Assembly (NCBI RefSeq): GCF_000374045.1 | Contig: NZ_KB893332.1 | Coordinates: forward strand, 1 to 57,961 | DNA: 57,961 nucleotides | From: Segetibacter koreensis DSM 18137 | Lineage (GTDB): Bacteria; Bacteroidota; Bacteroidia; Chitinophagales; Chitinophagaceae | Reading direction: 5' to 3' | Shown here: piece by piece, positions 37,705-46,496 of the stretch | Numbering within the stretch: the first letter of the stretch is position 1 | Layout of the letters: the number at the start of each line of letters is the position of its first letter | Position numbers and translations under genes: made by a program | The notes under the pieces: model-generated | The model's input: only the letters and a program-made list of their open reading frames with translations | What the model was told of the DNA's origin: nothing | Databases searched by the model: none

Positions 37705-37740
37705 ACAAAAAGAGGGAGCAAAAATGCTCCCTCTTTTTGT
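37705..37740 (+). terminator. Strong terminator after susD3
   Basis: A perfect 16-bp stem (37705-37720 with 37725-37740) closes on an AAAA loop, with the stem itself ending in a T-tract. It ends the susC3-susD3 unit and isolates the following haem-motif lipoprotein gene, which then needs its own promoter. Confidence 0.92.
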
Positions 37741-37769
37741 ATACTTTCGAAAGCAAGCTTTTAATGAAG

Positions 37770-37799
37770 TTTGTACAGGTTTAATTACTTATCTATAAT
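37770..37799 (+). promoter_or_regulatory. Candidate promoter of the second haem-motif lipoprotein
   Basis: TTTG at 37770-37773 is followed after 20 bp by TATAAT at 37794-37799, 12 bp before the ATG at 37812. The -7 box is not the usual TAnnTTTG, so support is modest, but a promoter is expected here because of the terminator just upstream. Confidence 0.35.
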
Positions 37800-37811
37800 A
37801 AGAAAAATGGT

Positions 37812-39404
37812 ATGAGGCGGTGCCGTTCATTTTTAATAATTGTTATTTTTTTAATTTGTTCATTTTCTAACATACTGTTTTCTGCTTGCAATGGTACGCA
37901 TGAACCAAAAACAGAAACAGAAATAATAAAAGCAAGCATAATAAAAGGTAAAGAATTAGCAACTTCATATTGCCAATCCTGTCATCAATTTCCCGACCCT
38001 TCTTTATTGGATAAAGAAAGCTGGCAAAAAGGAGTATTGCCCCACATGGGACCCTTGTTAGGAATTTATGAATCTAATTACCAACGTTATCCGGCTAATA
38101 TTAATGATGTTAATTTACCCAAAGGTTTTTACCCGGCGAAGCCAGTATTAAAACCGGAAGAATGGCAAAATATTATTGATTATTATGTGGCTTCTTCGCC
38201 TGATTCTTTACGACTACTACAAAGAGAGTTACCTGTAGCAAATCATCTTTCTCTTTTCACAGCTCATATTCCTGCTATTAAATATGATAATCCTTCCACC
38301 TCTTTTGTAAAAATAATCCAAGGAAAGTCGTCGCATCAATTGATCATTTGCGATTTATTTAAGCAAAATATTTATCGTTTCAATAAGAAATTAAATATAC
38401 TCGATTCGATGTTTTCCAGCGGGGCAATTGTTGATATAGATTTTCAGCACAAGGGAATGCTTACCTGCAACATCGGTACTTTTAACCCTACGAATAGTAA
38501 ATATGGTGAAGGCAGATATATAAGAACAAATCCAAACGGGAAATTTAAAAAAGATACTGCGGCGTTATTTAATAATCTAACAAGGCCTGTACAAATAACA
38601 GCTTGCGATGTAGATAAAGATGGTAGGACTGACTATGTAGTTAGCGAGTTCGGTTATTTAACAGGGGCGTTATCATGGATGCACAATATTGATGGGAGAT
38701 TCGAACGTCGTGTTATAAGGCCTGTTGCCGGAGCAGTAAGAACTTATATTGAAGATTATAATAAAGACGGCCTTCCGGATATCTGGGCTTTATTTGCCCA
38801 AGGCGAGGAGGGTATTTTTCTTTTTACTAACAAAGGCAACGGACAATTTGAACAAAAGCAAATTCTGCGTTTCCCACCTTCATTTGGGTCGTCTTATTTT
38901 GAATTTGCTGATATTAATAAGGATGGTCTGCCCGATATTGTGTATACCTGTGGTGATAACGCTGATTATTCCACCGTTTTAAAGCCCTATCATGGTGTTT
39001 ATATATTTATTAATACGGGCAACAATCGTTTCAAACAACAGTACTTTTTCCATATTGACGGCTGTTATAAAGCAATTGCCCGGGATTATGATAATGATGG
39101 GGATGTGGATATTGCTACTATTGCGTACTTTGCCGATTACAACAAACAGCCAAGGGAAGGTTTTGTTTATCTTGAAAATGAGGGCAATTTTGTGTATAAA
39201 CCGTTTACGGTAAAAGAAGCTCAACAAGGTAGGTGGATTACAATGGATGCGGGTGATTTAGACGGAGATGGTGATACAGATCTGGTGTTAGGTAACTTTG
39301 CAACAGGACCTACGATGATGAAAACACACCGTGACTGGAAGAAAGGTCCTCCCTTCATTTTATTGGAGAACACAGGCAGATCAACACGGAAACAATTGAA
39401 GTAA
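37812..39404 (+). CDS. Lipoprotein with c-type haem motif fused to FG-GAP/VCBS repeats (second copy)
   Basis: This 530-residue paralogue of the protein at 29389 has lipobox ILFSAC (C26), haem motif CQSCH at 54-58 (C54, C57, H58) and M79 in LPHMGP. Propeller repeats DVDKDGRTDYV, DYNKDGLPDIW, DINKDGLPDIV, DYDNDGDVDIA and DLDGDGDTDLV align one-to-one with those of the first copy. It ends 16 bp before holA on the same strand with no terminator between, so holA may be partly expressed from this gene's promoter. The pairing of one copy with each half of the island suggests duplication of a SusC/SusD-plus-cytochrome module. Confidence 0.85.
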   Translation: MRRCRSFLIIVIFLICSFSNILFSACNGTHEPKTETEIIKASIIKGKELATSYCQSCHQFPDPSLLDKESWQKGVLPHMGPLLGIYESNYQRYPANINDVNLPKGFYPAKPVLKPEEWQNIIDYYVASSPDSLRLLQRELPVANHLSLFTAHIPAIKYDNPSTSFVKIIQGKSSHQLIICDLFKQNIYRFNKKLNILDSMFSSGAIVDIDFQHKGMLTCNIGTFNPTNSKYGEGRYIRTNPNGKFKKDTAALFNNLTRPVQITACDVDKDGRTDYVVSEFGYLTGALSWMHNIDGRFERRVIRPVAGAVRTYIEDYNKDGLPDIWALFAQGEEGIFLFTNKGNGQFEQKQILRFPPSFGSSYFEFADINKDGLPDIVYTCGDNADYSTVLKPYHGVYIFINTGNNRFKQQYFFHIDGCYKAIARDYDNDGDVDIATIAYFADYNKQPREGFVYLENEGNFVYKPFTVKEAQQGRWITMDAGDLDGDGDTDLVLGNFATGPTMMKTHRDWKKGPPFILLENTGRSTRKQLK

Positions 39405-39420
39405 ATTATAGAGAAAAAAC

Positions 39421-40419
39421 ATGTCTTTACAAAGTATTATATCAGAATGGAAGTCAGAAAGCTTTAAATCTATCTACTGGTTAGAGGGAGAGGAGCCGTA
39501 TTTTATTGATAAAATAGTTGATTACGCCGAACATCATATTTTAAATGAAAATGAAGCTGCATTTAACCTTACTGTTTTTTATGGTCGTGACGCAGACTGG
39601 ACGGCAGTAGTAAACGCATGCAGACGTTACCCGATGTTTGCAGAAAGACAGGTGGTTTTGCTTAAGGAAGCGCAGTACATGAAGGACATAGAAAAGCTGG
39701 AAGGGTACATTAATAAGCCCTTATCGTCCACTGTTTTTGTAGTGGCATATAAAGATAAAAAAGTAGACGGGCGTACTAATCTTGCAAAGCTTCTAAAGAA
39801 AAATGCAGAAGTTTTTTCTTCAAAAAAAATTTACGAAAGCCAGTTACCCGAGTGGACAAAAAATATGATTCTTGCAAAGGGATTTGAAATTACCCCACAA
39901 GCTTTGCTGCTTTTGGTCGAGAATACTGGAAACGATTTAAGCAGGCTGGAAAATGAGATAGAAAAAGTTGCAATAAACCTGGTAAAGACGAAAACAATTG
40001 ATGAAAATGCTATTGAAAAGTATGTAGGTATCAGCAAAGAGTTTAATGCCTTTGAATTGCAAGCGGCCATAGCCAAGAAGGATCTGGCAAAAGCAATTAG
40101 AATTATTCAATATTTTCAGGCAAACCCCAAGGCTGCTCCTATACAATTAATATTGCCTGCAGTTTACTCATACTTTAGTAAGGTTTATACGATTTTTGGA
40201 ATGAGTGATAAAAGTGAAAATGCGGTGAAAGGAATATTCAGTAATAATTTTTATGCGGCAAAAGAAGGAATTGCTGCAGCAAAAACGTACGGAATACAAG
40301 GCATTGAAAAAGTCTTATTGCTGTTGCATGAATACAATCTAAGAAGCATAGGAATAAACGACACCGGTACTAGCGACGCCGATCTTATGAAAGAAATGGT
40401 AGTGAAGATGGTAAGTTGA
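39421..40419 (+). CDS. holA: DNA polymerase III subunit delta
   Basis: This 332-residue protein is the delta subunit of the clamp loader, which opens the beta sliding clamp. The N-terminal AAA+-like fold starts with YWLEGEEPYFIDKIVDYAE and continues with NLTVFYGRDADWTAVVNACRRYPMF. The middle region LLLVENTGNDLSRLENEIEKV is the best family signature. Walker motifs are degenerate, as usual for delta. It follows the haem-motif lipoprotein by 16 bp, an unusual partner for a replication gene, and marks the return to core genome. Confidence 0.92.
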   Translation: MSLQSIISEWKSESFKSIYWLEGEEPYFIDKIVDYAEHHILNENEAAFNLTVFYGRDADWTAVVNACRRYPMFAERQVVLLKEAQYMKDIEKLEGYINKPLSSTVFVVAYKDKKVDGRTNLAKLLKKNAEVFSSKKIYESQLPEWTKNMILAKGFEITPQALLLLVENTGNDLSRLENEIEKVAINLVKTKTIDENAIEKYVGISKEFNAFELQAAIAKKDLAKAIRIIQYFQANPKAAPIQLILPAVYSYFSKVYTIFGMSDKSENAVKGIFSNNFYAAKEGIAAAKTYGIQGIEKVLLLLHEYNLRSIGINDTGTSDADLMKEMVVKMVS

Positions 40420-40486
40420 TGAGGTGCAATTAAAAATCGTTGCAGTCTTAAGTTATTAGTAATAGTCACTTGTCTGGTGTAAGAAG

Positions 40487-41428
40487 CTAAAGATCCCTCA
40501 AAGATAGCTGAGCATTTATTTTGTCTTTTGCCAGTTGCTCTTTCAATTCGTTTAGTCCATCAAATTTCACTTCTCCCCTCAAATATGAAAAAATGTAAAC
40601 ACGGATGTACTGCCAATAAATATCTTCGTCAAAATCAAATATATTCACTTCTATAGCTCTTCGGGTTCCATCAACTGTCGGGCGCATGCCAATATTCATC
40701 ATCCCTTTTAATACAGGTTTATTTTGCCCAATCGTTAATGTAACAGCATATACACCATTACCGGGCACCAGTTTTTCCTCATCCTCTATTACAAGGTTAG
40801 CAGTAGGGTAACCTATTGTTCGGCCTAACTTATTTCCTTCAACCACTTTTCCCTCAAAAAAATATTGATATCCTAAGTATGTATTAGCAGTGCCTATATC
40901 GCTTTTTAGTAATGCTTCCCGGATTTTTGTAGAACTTATCGTTATATGGTTTAGAACGTGCTCAGGTATTTCTTTTACCCGGTAATTAAATTTATCACCC
41001 ATTTTCTCCAACAAGTGATAATCGCCTAAGCGATTTTTTCCAAACCTATGGTCGTAGCCGATAATTATAGTATGTGGATGAAATTTTTTTACAAGAAAAT
41101 TTTCTAGGTATTCTTCAGCAGATTGATTCGCAAATTCGTCATTAAAAGCAACTACTACCAAATGCCCTACACCCTTTTTATCTAATAATTCAATTTTTTC
41201 GTTTAAGGTATTTAAAATTTTTACATCAGATTTTCCGTGTGTAACAATCTTTCTGGGGTGCGGGTAAAAAGTAATAATAATTGTTTCTCCACCAATATTG
41301 TCAGCCTCTTTTTTAAGCAATTTTATTATTTGCTGGTGTCCCAGGTGTACTCCATCAAAAGTTCCAATGGTTATAACCGCGTTTTTAAAATTTGGTAAGT
41401 GCTGTAAGTCCCTATGAACCTGTATCAT
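40487..41428 (-). CDS. ribF: Bifunctional riboflavin kinase/FAD synthetase
   Basis: This 313-residue enzyme makes FMN and then FAD from riboflavin. The N-terminal nucleotidyltransferase domain has GTFDGVHLGHQQI at 22-34 (HxGH motif) and the IGYDHRFGKNRLGD and ISSTKIREAL segments. The C-terminal kinase domain shows GRTIGYPTANL, GNGVYAV and the MNIGMRPTVDG motif. Length is normal. It is convergent with holA and divergent from purM, as a single-gene unit. Confidence 0.96.
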   Translation of the reverse strand: MIQVHRDLQHLPNFKNAVITIGTFDGVHLGHQQIIKLLKKEADNIGGETIIITFYPHPRKIVTHGKSDVKILNTLNEKIELLDKKGVGHLVVVAFNDEFANQSAEEYLENFLVKKFHPHTIIIGYDHRFGKNRLGDYHLLEKMGDKFNYRVKEIPEHVLNHITISSTKIREALLKSDIGTANTYLGYQYFFEGKVVEGNKLGRTIGYPTANLVIEDEEKLVPGNGVYAVTLTIGQNKPVLKGMMNIGMRPTVDGTRRAIEVNIFDFDEDIYWQYIRVYIFSYLRGEVKFDGLNELKEQLAKDKINAQLSLRDL

Positions 41429-41625
41429 AATAATTGCAACAAAGCTAAGAGATAAAATGATTAGATAGACGGCAAAACCCAGAACTCAGGCGTTGAAGGT
41501 CAAACTATAAACAACTGACATAACAACTTCTAACCTTCGGAATGATAACCTGCAGCTACAAGATGCAACTGCTTCATAAGCAAAGGCATTCTCTCCGTAC
41601 ATTTGCTTCAATAAATTGTTTTGTA

Positions 41626-42795
41626 ATGTCTTTATATTCTCAACGGGGTGTTTCGGCACAAAAAGAAGAAGTGCATGCTGCTACGCGGCATTTGAACCAG
41701 GGATTGTTTCCTAATGCATTTTGTAAAATTTATAGCGATTTTTTAGGAAATGATGATAATTGGGTAAATATTATGCACGCCGATGGCGCCGGTACAAAAA
41801 GTATTCTTGCTTATTTGTACTGGAAAGAAACTGGCGATATAAGTATATGGAAAGGAATTGCACAAGATGCAGTAATAATGAATTTAGATGATCTTCTATG
41901 CGTTGGCATCTATGATAACCTGTTGTTTTCTTCAACAATTGACCGAAACAAACAACATATACCAGGGGAAGTACTTGAAGTGATTATAAACGGCACACAG
42001 GAAGTATTTAACTGGTTAAAAGACTTTGGCATTAATATCCATTACCTGGGTGGTGAAACGGCAGATGTAGGGGATGTTGTGAGAACGATTGCTGTAAACG
42101 GAACCATGACAGCAAGATGGCAAAAAAGGAAACTGGTCACTAATGACAGAATACAACCGGGTGATGTGATAGTAGGTTTAGCAAGTTCGGGCCGTGCAAA
42201 CTATGAAGCGGAATATAACAGCGGCATTGGCAGCAACGGCTTAACGAGTGCTCGCCATGATGTATTGAAAAAGAAATACGCCGATGCTTTTCCGCAAACT
42301 TTTGAACCTCAACTGGATGACGAGGTTGTTTATATAGGTAATTATGATCTGCAGGATGTAATAGAAGCCGATGCAGTGGTAACAAACATTGGTAAACTTC
42401 TGCTCAGTCCTACCCGTACATATGCTCCCGTTGTTAAAACCCTGCTTGAGCAGAATTTTGAAGATTTACATGGACTTATACACTGCAGCGGTGGAGGGCA
42501 AACAAAATGTATGAAGTATCTACCGGGCAACATGCGGGTCGTGAAGGATAATTTATTTGAACCTCCCATCATTTTCGATATTATTCAACAGGAATCAAAA
42601 TCGACCTTTAGTGAGATGTACCAGGTATTTAATATGGGACATCGCCTGGAAGTTTTTACAACTGAAGGCAAGGCAAATGATATTATCTCTATCGCAAAAC
42701 AATTTGCCATTGATGCTAAAGTAATAGGAAGGGTTGAAGAATCAGGCAATAAAGAGTTGATTTTAAAAGGGAGTTTCGGCGAAATAAAATATTAA
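41626..42795 (+). CDS. purM: Phosphoribosylformylglycinamidine cyclo-ligase (AIR synthase, PurM-like)
   Basis: The ATG at 41626 (MSLYSQRGVSAQKEEV) gives 389 residues, the length seen for the Bacteroidota form; an upstream in-frame ATG at 41542 would add 28 unlikely residues. PurM converts FGAM to AIR in purine synthesis. The AIRS N-terminal domain has HADGAGTKSILAY and QDAVIMNLDDLLCVG; the glycine-rich GGETADVGD and GLASSGRANYE follow, and the C-terminal HCSGGGQTKC fits the family. The protein differs from E. coli PurM in several inserts, so some databases call this group AIR-synthase-related. Confidence 0.85.
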   Translation: MSLYSQRGVSAQKEEVHAATRHLNQGLFPNAFCKIYSDFLGNDDNWVNIMHADGAGTKSILAYLYWKETGDISIWKGIAQDAVIMNLDDLLCVGIYDNLLFSSTIDRNKQHIPGEVLEVIINGTQEVFNWLKDFGINIHYLGGETADVGDVVRTIAVNGTMTARWQKRKLVTNDRIQPGDVIVGLASSGRANYEAEYNSGIGSNGLTSARHDVLKKKYADAFPQTFEPQLDDEVVYIGNYDLQDVIEADAVVTNIGKLLLSPTRTYAPVVKTLLEQNFEDLHGLIHCSGGGQTKCMKYLPGNMRVVKDNLFEPPIIFDIIQQESKSTFSEMYQVFNMGHRLEVFTTEGKANDIISIAKQFAIDAKVIGRVEESGNKELILKGSFGEIKY

Positions 42796-42947
42796 AGCTT
42801 TATTTTTTTAATTTGAAGATTGAAGAACCGTATTGACGTCGGGAACTCTTTTGTGCTTGAAAAATTCTTTATTAAATAATTTTTCAACATTAACAGCTTT
42901 TTTCCACACTCTAAATATTATTGTTAGGCATTGCTATCTTGAAACAA

Positions 42948-42955
42948 TATTTTTG
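42948..42955 (+). promoter_or_regulatory. Candidate -7 promoter element of the ftsE-like gene
   Basis: TATTTTTG matches TAnnTTTG exactly and lies 18 bp before the start codon at 42973. TTG sequences lie upstream, but none at the ideal distance. Confidence 0.4.
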
Positions 42956-42972
42956 CCACATAAATAATCGTA

Positions 42973-43662
42973 ATGGTTGAGTCAATTGTCTCGTTAACTA
43001 ATGCAAAAATCTTTCAGGGCACAAACCTTATACTGCAAGATGTAAATATTAATGTAAATCAGGGTGAATTTGTATATCTCGTAGGGAAAACAGGAACCGG
43101 AAAGAGCAGTTTGCTGAAAACATTGTATGGAGACCTTCCGTTAAAGGAAGGAGAGGGTATGGTGGCCGGTTATGATTTACGTCAAATGACATGGAAAAAA
43201 GTTCCTTTCTTACGCCGTTCGCTGGGAGTTATTTTCCAGGATTTTCAGTTACTTACTGATCGAAATGTGCATGAAAATTTAAAATTCGTTTTAAGAGCTA
43301 CCGGATGGAAAGATAATAAGCTGATGGAAGAAAAGATAAATGATGTACTAGATAAAGTGGGCTTAAAAAGCAAGGGCTTTAAGATGCCCTTTGAAATGAG
43401 CGGGGGAGAGCAGCAAAGGGTAGACATAGCACGTGCTTTATTAAATTCACCAAAATTAGTGCTTGCCGACGAGCCTACCGGCAATCTTGATCCAGAAACG
43501 AGCGATGAAATTATGCAGCTATTATTTCAAATTTCCCGAGACTTCAGCACTTCGGTAATAATGGCTACACATGATTATATTGTCATAAACCGTTATCCTG
43601 CACGAATGCTTAAAACGGAAAGAGGACAGGTCTATGACAGTGCATCGGTCGGTTCTTATTAA
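42973..43662 (+). CDS. ftsE: FtsE-like cell-division ABC ATPase
   Basis: This 229-residue ATPase has Walker [10 protein letters not shown] at 38-46, signature [10 protein letters not shown] at about 142-151 and Walker [14 protein letters not shown]. The segment [18 protein letters not shown] is typical of FtsE/LolD-type ATPases. FtsE works with FtsX to activate peptidoglycan hydrolysis at the septum. No permease (ftsX) is adjacent, so assignment to FtsE rather than another MacB/LolD-type ATPase rests on overall form. Confidence 0.8.
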   Translation: MVESIVSLTNAKIFQGTNLILQDVNINVNQGEFVYLVGKTGTGKSSLLKTLYGDLPLKEGEGMVAGYDLRQMTWKKVPFLRRSLGVIFQDFQLLTDRNVHENLKFVLRATGWKDNKLMEEKINDVLDKVGLKSKGFKMPFEMSGGEQQRVDIARALLNSPKLVLADEPTGNLDPETSDEIMQLLFQISRDFSTSVIMATHDYIVINRYPARMLKTERGQVYDSASVGSY

Positions 43663-43757
43663 GATGCTTTTTGTGATGGCGCTACTTTGTCGGGTTATTA
43701 GTTTTTTGCTTTTCTAAAAAATACGCGGAAAAGTTTAGATATACTAATTGATAGTAA

Positions 43758-44231
43758 TCAAAATTTGATAAGATCGACGATTTGTTCCAGATATTTCTGA
43801 TCGGTTGTATCAAACAAGTCGTAACGTTCGCTGTCAACATCTAATACCGCTACTACTGCATCCTTCTGTATGACCGGAACAACTATTTCAGATTTTGATA
43901 AACCTGAACAGGCAATATGGCCCGGAAATTTTTCTACATCAGGTACGATTACAGTTTTTTTCTGCTGCCAGCTTGTGCCACATACTCCTCTTCCCCTTTT
44001 AATGCGTGTACACGCTATTGGGCCTTGAAACGGACCTAATACAAGTTCATCTTCTTTCACTAAATAAAAACCAACCCATAACCATTGAAACTGTTCTTTC
44101 AATGCTGCTGTTACATTTGCAAGGTTGGCTATTAAGTCACTCTCTCCCGTTAGTAAACCTTTTATTTGTGGTATCAGACCCCGGTACTGTTCTGTTTTAC
44201 TTCCTTCGACTACATGTAAATCTTCAGACAT
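43758..44231 (-). CDS. msrC: Free methionine-(R)-sulfoxide reductase (GAF domain)
   Basis: This 157-residue single GAF domain matches the fRMsr family, which reduces free methionine-R-sulfoxide. Three cysteines, C74 (PIACTRI), C84 (GVCGTSW) and C108 (HIACSGLS), have spacings of 10 and 24 residues, as in the E. coli enzyme. The motif SEIVVPV follows. It is a single-gene unit pointing toward ftsE, and is probably part of oxidative-damage repair. Confidence 0.92.
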   Translation of the reverse strand: MSEDLHVVEGSKTEQYRGLIPQIKGLLTGESDLIANLANVTAALKEQFQWLWVGFYLVKEDELVLGPFQGPIACTRIKRGRGVCGTSWQQKKTVIVPDVEKFPGHIACSGLSKSEIVVPVIQKDAVVAVLDVDSERYDLFDTTDQKYLEQIVDLIKF

Positions 44232-44414
44232 TTATTGTATCTATTTTCTCGTAAATATATCAGATTTGTTTTAAAAACCTGTTGAATAATTCCAGGTTAA
44301 TGGTCCCTTCAAAGTACAATCAGAGTTAGTACCGTGTGACCTATCATACAAACAACTTCTCTACAACTTTTCCAATGGTATATTAATTGTACCTATCAAT
44401 ATAAACATTTTTTT

Positions 44415-44654
44415 ATGCCAAAAGATAAAAATGGGGTATTTCACCCAGGGAAAGGAAAACCTTCAGGAGCTAATAAGGAGGAGGGGCTCGGATTGCAGCC
44501 TACGCCACCGGAGAAATTAGAAGAATATCTTGAAATAACAGATAAATACACAGCCGGGGATGATAAATTGGCGGAAGGTGTACGAGAAAGACATCCTAAC
44601 CGCAATACGAGCAAAGGTGAAGAAACTAAGACAGGCGAAAATAATAATCAATAA
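44415..44654 (+). CDS. Small basic protein duplicating the N-terminus of the adjacent baeRF protein
   Basis: This 79-residue protein is hydrophilic and Gly/Lys/Glu-rich with no predicted membrane segment, probably disordered. NGVFHPGKGKPSG and NKEEGLG, plus RHPNRNTSKG near the end, are shared almost exactly with the first 75 residues of the protein at 44792. The DNA differs at many synonymous positions while the protein is kept, which supports real coding and selection. Function is unknown. It lies 137 bp before the larger gene. Confidence 0.75.
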   Translation: MPKDKNGVFHPGKGKPSGANKEEGLGLQPTPPEKLEEYLEITDKYTAGDDKLAEGVRERHPNRNTSKGEETKTGENNNQ

Positions 44655-44791
44655 ATATTGATACATCGGAAACAGAACAAAAAACAATAGCTGAAAATTT
44701 TGGACAAAAATAAAGGATAGGTTTTTGTAACATGAATGACAGCAGTCGTGCGCACTGTTATTTTTATTCTTGTAAGTTAAAAAAGTAAGAT

Positions 44792-46276
44792 ATGGCAAAA
44801 CAAACAATGGGGAAAGATCAGAATGGAGTTTTTCATCCGGGAAAGGGAAAACCATCAGGGGTAAATAAGGAAGAGGGATTAGGAATACAGGGAACAGCAC
44901 CTGAAAAAATGAATGAGTACATAGAGGTTTCAGAAAAATACACTAGTGAGGAAGATGAACTAGACCCGGCTGTGCCTGTAAGACATCCTAATCGCAACAC
45001 CTCGAAAGGTGCGGACAATTATAAGGGTAAGGAAAATAAGGAAGAAAGCAATAAAAGCAACAATCAGACTTTTACAGAAGAACGGGCTACTGTAGCGGCA
45101 GAACAACTGCCTGGAGTACTTACAAAAGAACTTTTTACAGAGCTTTCAAACTACAGGGGCGAGTGCTGTATATCTCTGTTTATAGGTGCTCACAAGGAAG
45201 GTGTAGAAGTTAATGAACACTATGATCCTATTTATTTTAAAAAGCAGTTACAAGAAATAGCGAGAAGATTAAAAGATAAAGGTTCCGACCAGGCTTACGC
45301 AGAAAAATTATTAGAACCAGGATATGAACTCGTTCGTAATAATGATTTCTGGACTGAACAATCTCCTGGACTTGCTGTGTTTATTGCTGACGGGTTTTTT
45401 AAGTACATAAAAATGTCCAGTCCACCGGTTGAAGAACTGACAGTTATAGAGCCGACATTTTATGTAACTGCCCTAGTACCGCTAATGACAAGCAAAGAGT
45501 ATTTTTATTTGCTGGTGATAAGTAAGCAATGTGCTAAGCTTTTTAAGGCTGATGCTAATGGAATGCAGATAGTGCCTCTTGAGCTTCCGCAAAGTATCGA
45601 AGAGGTAAAAAGAATATCAGGACTTGATGCTACTACTTTCAGGTCAGGAAGTTCTGGTCCCAGGGCTCCCAGGTATTCGCAGGAAGGTGCATATCATGGA
45701 GTGGGAGGAGGTAATCCCGATGGTAAAGACAATATGTTAGTGTACTTTGAAGCAGTTGATGATATATTATGGGAAAAGGTGTTAAATAAAGAAAATGTGC
45801 CTCTTGTGTTAGCAGGTGTAGAGTATGTTTTACCAATTTACAAAGGTGCATGTGATTATCACAATATTTGGCCTGAAGTATTGACTGGAAATCGTGATCA
45901 GCAGGAAACAACAAGTCTGCATAAAGATGCGATGGAATTGATGAAACCGTATTTTGAACAACGGGTAAACAGGGCGCTGGAAATTTATATGAATAATTCA
46001 GCTACCGGGCTGACCTCTTCTATAGCAGCAGATGTAATTCCTGCTACCTATTATTCGCAGGTCTCACATCTTTTTGTAACAAAAGGTGAGCATATATGGG
46101 GAACGTTTGATGAAATGGCAAACGAACTGCTATTTCATCAAACGCCTGATGAAGGCGGTGAAGACCTGATTGACAACGCTGTGGTTAAAACACTTGCAAA
46201 TGGCGGAGAAGTATTTTTGTTAGAGAAAGAAAGAATGCCGGCAGAGTGTCAAATTGCAGCACTAATGAGGTTTTAA
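44792..46276 (+). CDS. baeRF (bacterial eRF1-like) domain protein with N-terminal conserved extension
   Basis: This 494-residue protein begins with the same basic, likely disordered segment (about 1-75) as the small protein upstream. From about residue 105 it matches the baeRF families, bacterial relatives of archaeal/eukaryotic release factor eRF1: an N-terminal domain with LTKELFTELSNYRGECCISLF, a middle RNase-H-like domain with EYFYLLVISKQCAKLFKAD, and a C-terminal L7Ae-like domain with GVEYVLPIYKG and GGEVFLLEKERMP. These are proposed to act on stalled ribosomes or in stress responses (family-level prediction). Which baeRF subfamily is uncertain. The ORF has no GGQ motif that I can see. 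Confidence 0.82.
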   Translation: MAKQTMGKDQNGVFHPGKGKPSGVNKEEGLGIQGTAPEKMNEYIEVSEKYTSEEDELDPAVPVRHPNRNTSKGADNYKGKENKEESNKSNNQTFTEERATVAAEQLPGVLTKELFTELSNYRGECCISLFIGAHKEGVEVNEHYDPIYFKKQLQEIARRLKDKGSDQAYAEKLLEPGYELVRNNDFWTEQSPGLAVFIADGFFKYIKMSSPPVEELTVIEPTFYVTALVPLMTSKEYFYLLVISKQCAKLFKADANGMQIVPLELPQSIEEVKRISGLDATTFRSGSSGPRAPRYSQEGAYHGVGGGNPDGKDNMLVYFEAVDDILWEKVLNKENVPLVLAGVEYVLPIYKGACDYHNIWPEVLTGNRDQQETTSLHKDAMELMKPYFEQRVNRALEIYMNNSATGLTSSIAADVIPATYYSQVSHLFVTKGEHIWGTFDEMANELLFHQTPDEGGEDLIDNAVVKTLANGGEVFLLEKERMPAECQIAALMRF

Positions 46277-46315
46277 TAATACTAGTATAAGCATAAATCG
46301 ATACAAATTGAACAC

Positions 46316-46385
46316 GCCACAATTGTTATAAGCAAAAGCATGTCAAGTAAAAGAAATGCGGTTTACAGCTTTTAGCAATTGTGGC
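46316..46385. other. Long-range inverted repeat between the baeRF gene and eda
   Basis: GCCACAATTG (46316-46325) and CAATTGTGGC (46376-46385) are perfect 10-bp complements, and AAAAGC (46334-46339) with GCTTTT (46368-46373) can add an inner stem, leaving a large loop. No T-tract follows on either strand. It lies between convergent genes and could form a structured 3' UTR or be a remnant of a small mobile repeat. Confidence 0.45.
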
Positions 46386-46496
46386 ATTATTTGGTGTAGT
46401 CTTCCCATAGGTGTTACGCTTTACTGGAATTAACCTAGAAAGAAAAACAGCAACTAAAACACTGATAAGGGTGCATTTAATAACGGGAAAATAAGT

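Noticed and set aside
15220-39404. Interpreting the island as a classical polysaccharide-utilisation locus
   Set aside because: No glycoside hydrolase, polysaccharide lyase, carbohydrate esterase or sulfatase is present, and no Sus-type regulator.
44517-44900. 127-codon minus-strand frame opposite the small protein and the start of the baeRF gene
   Set aside because: It is antisense to two better-supported genes whose protein similarity is conserved; its translation is hydrophobic and unrecognisable.
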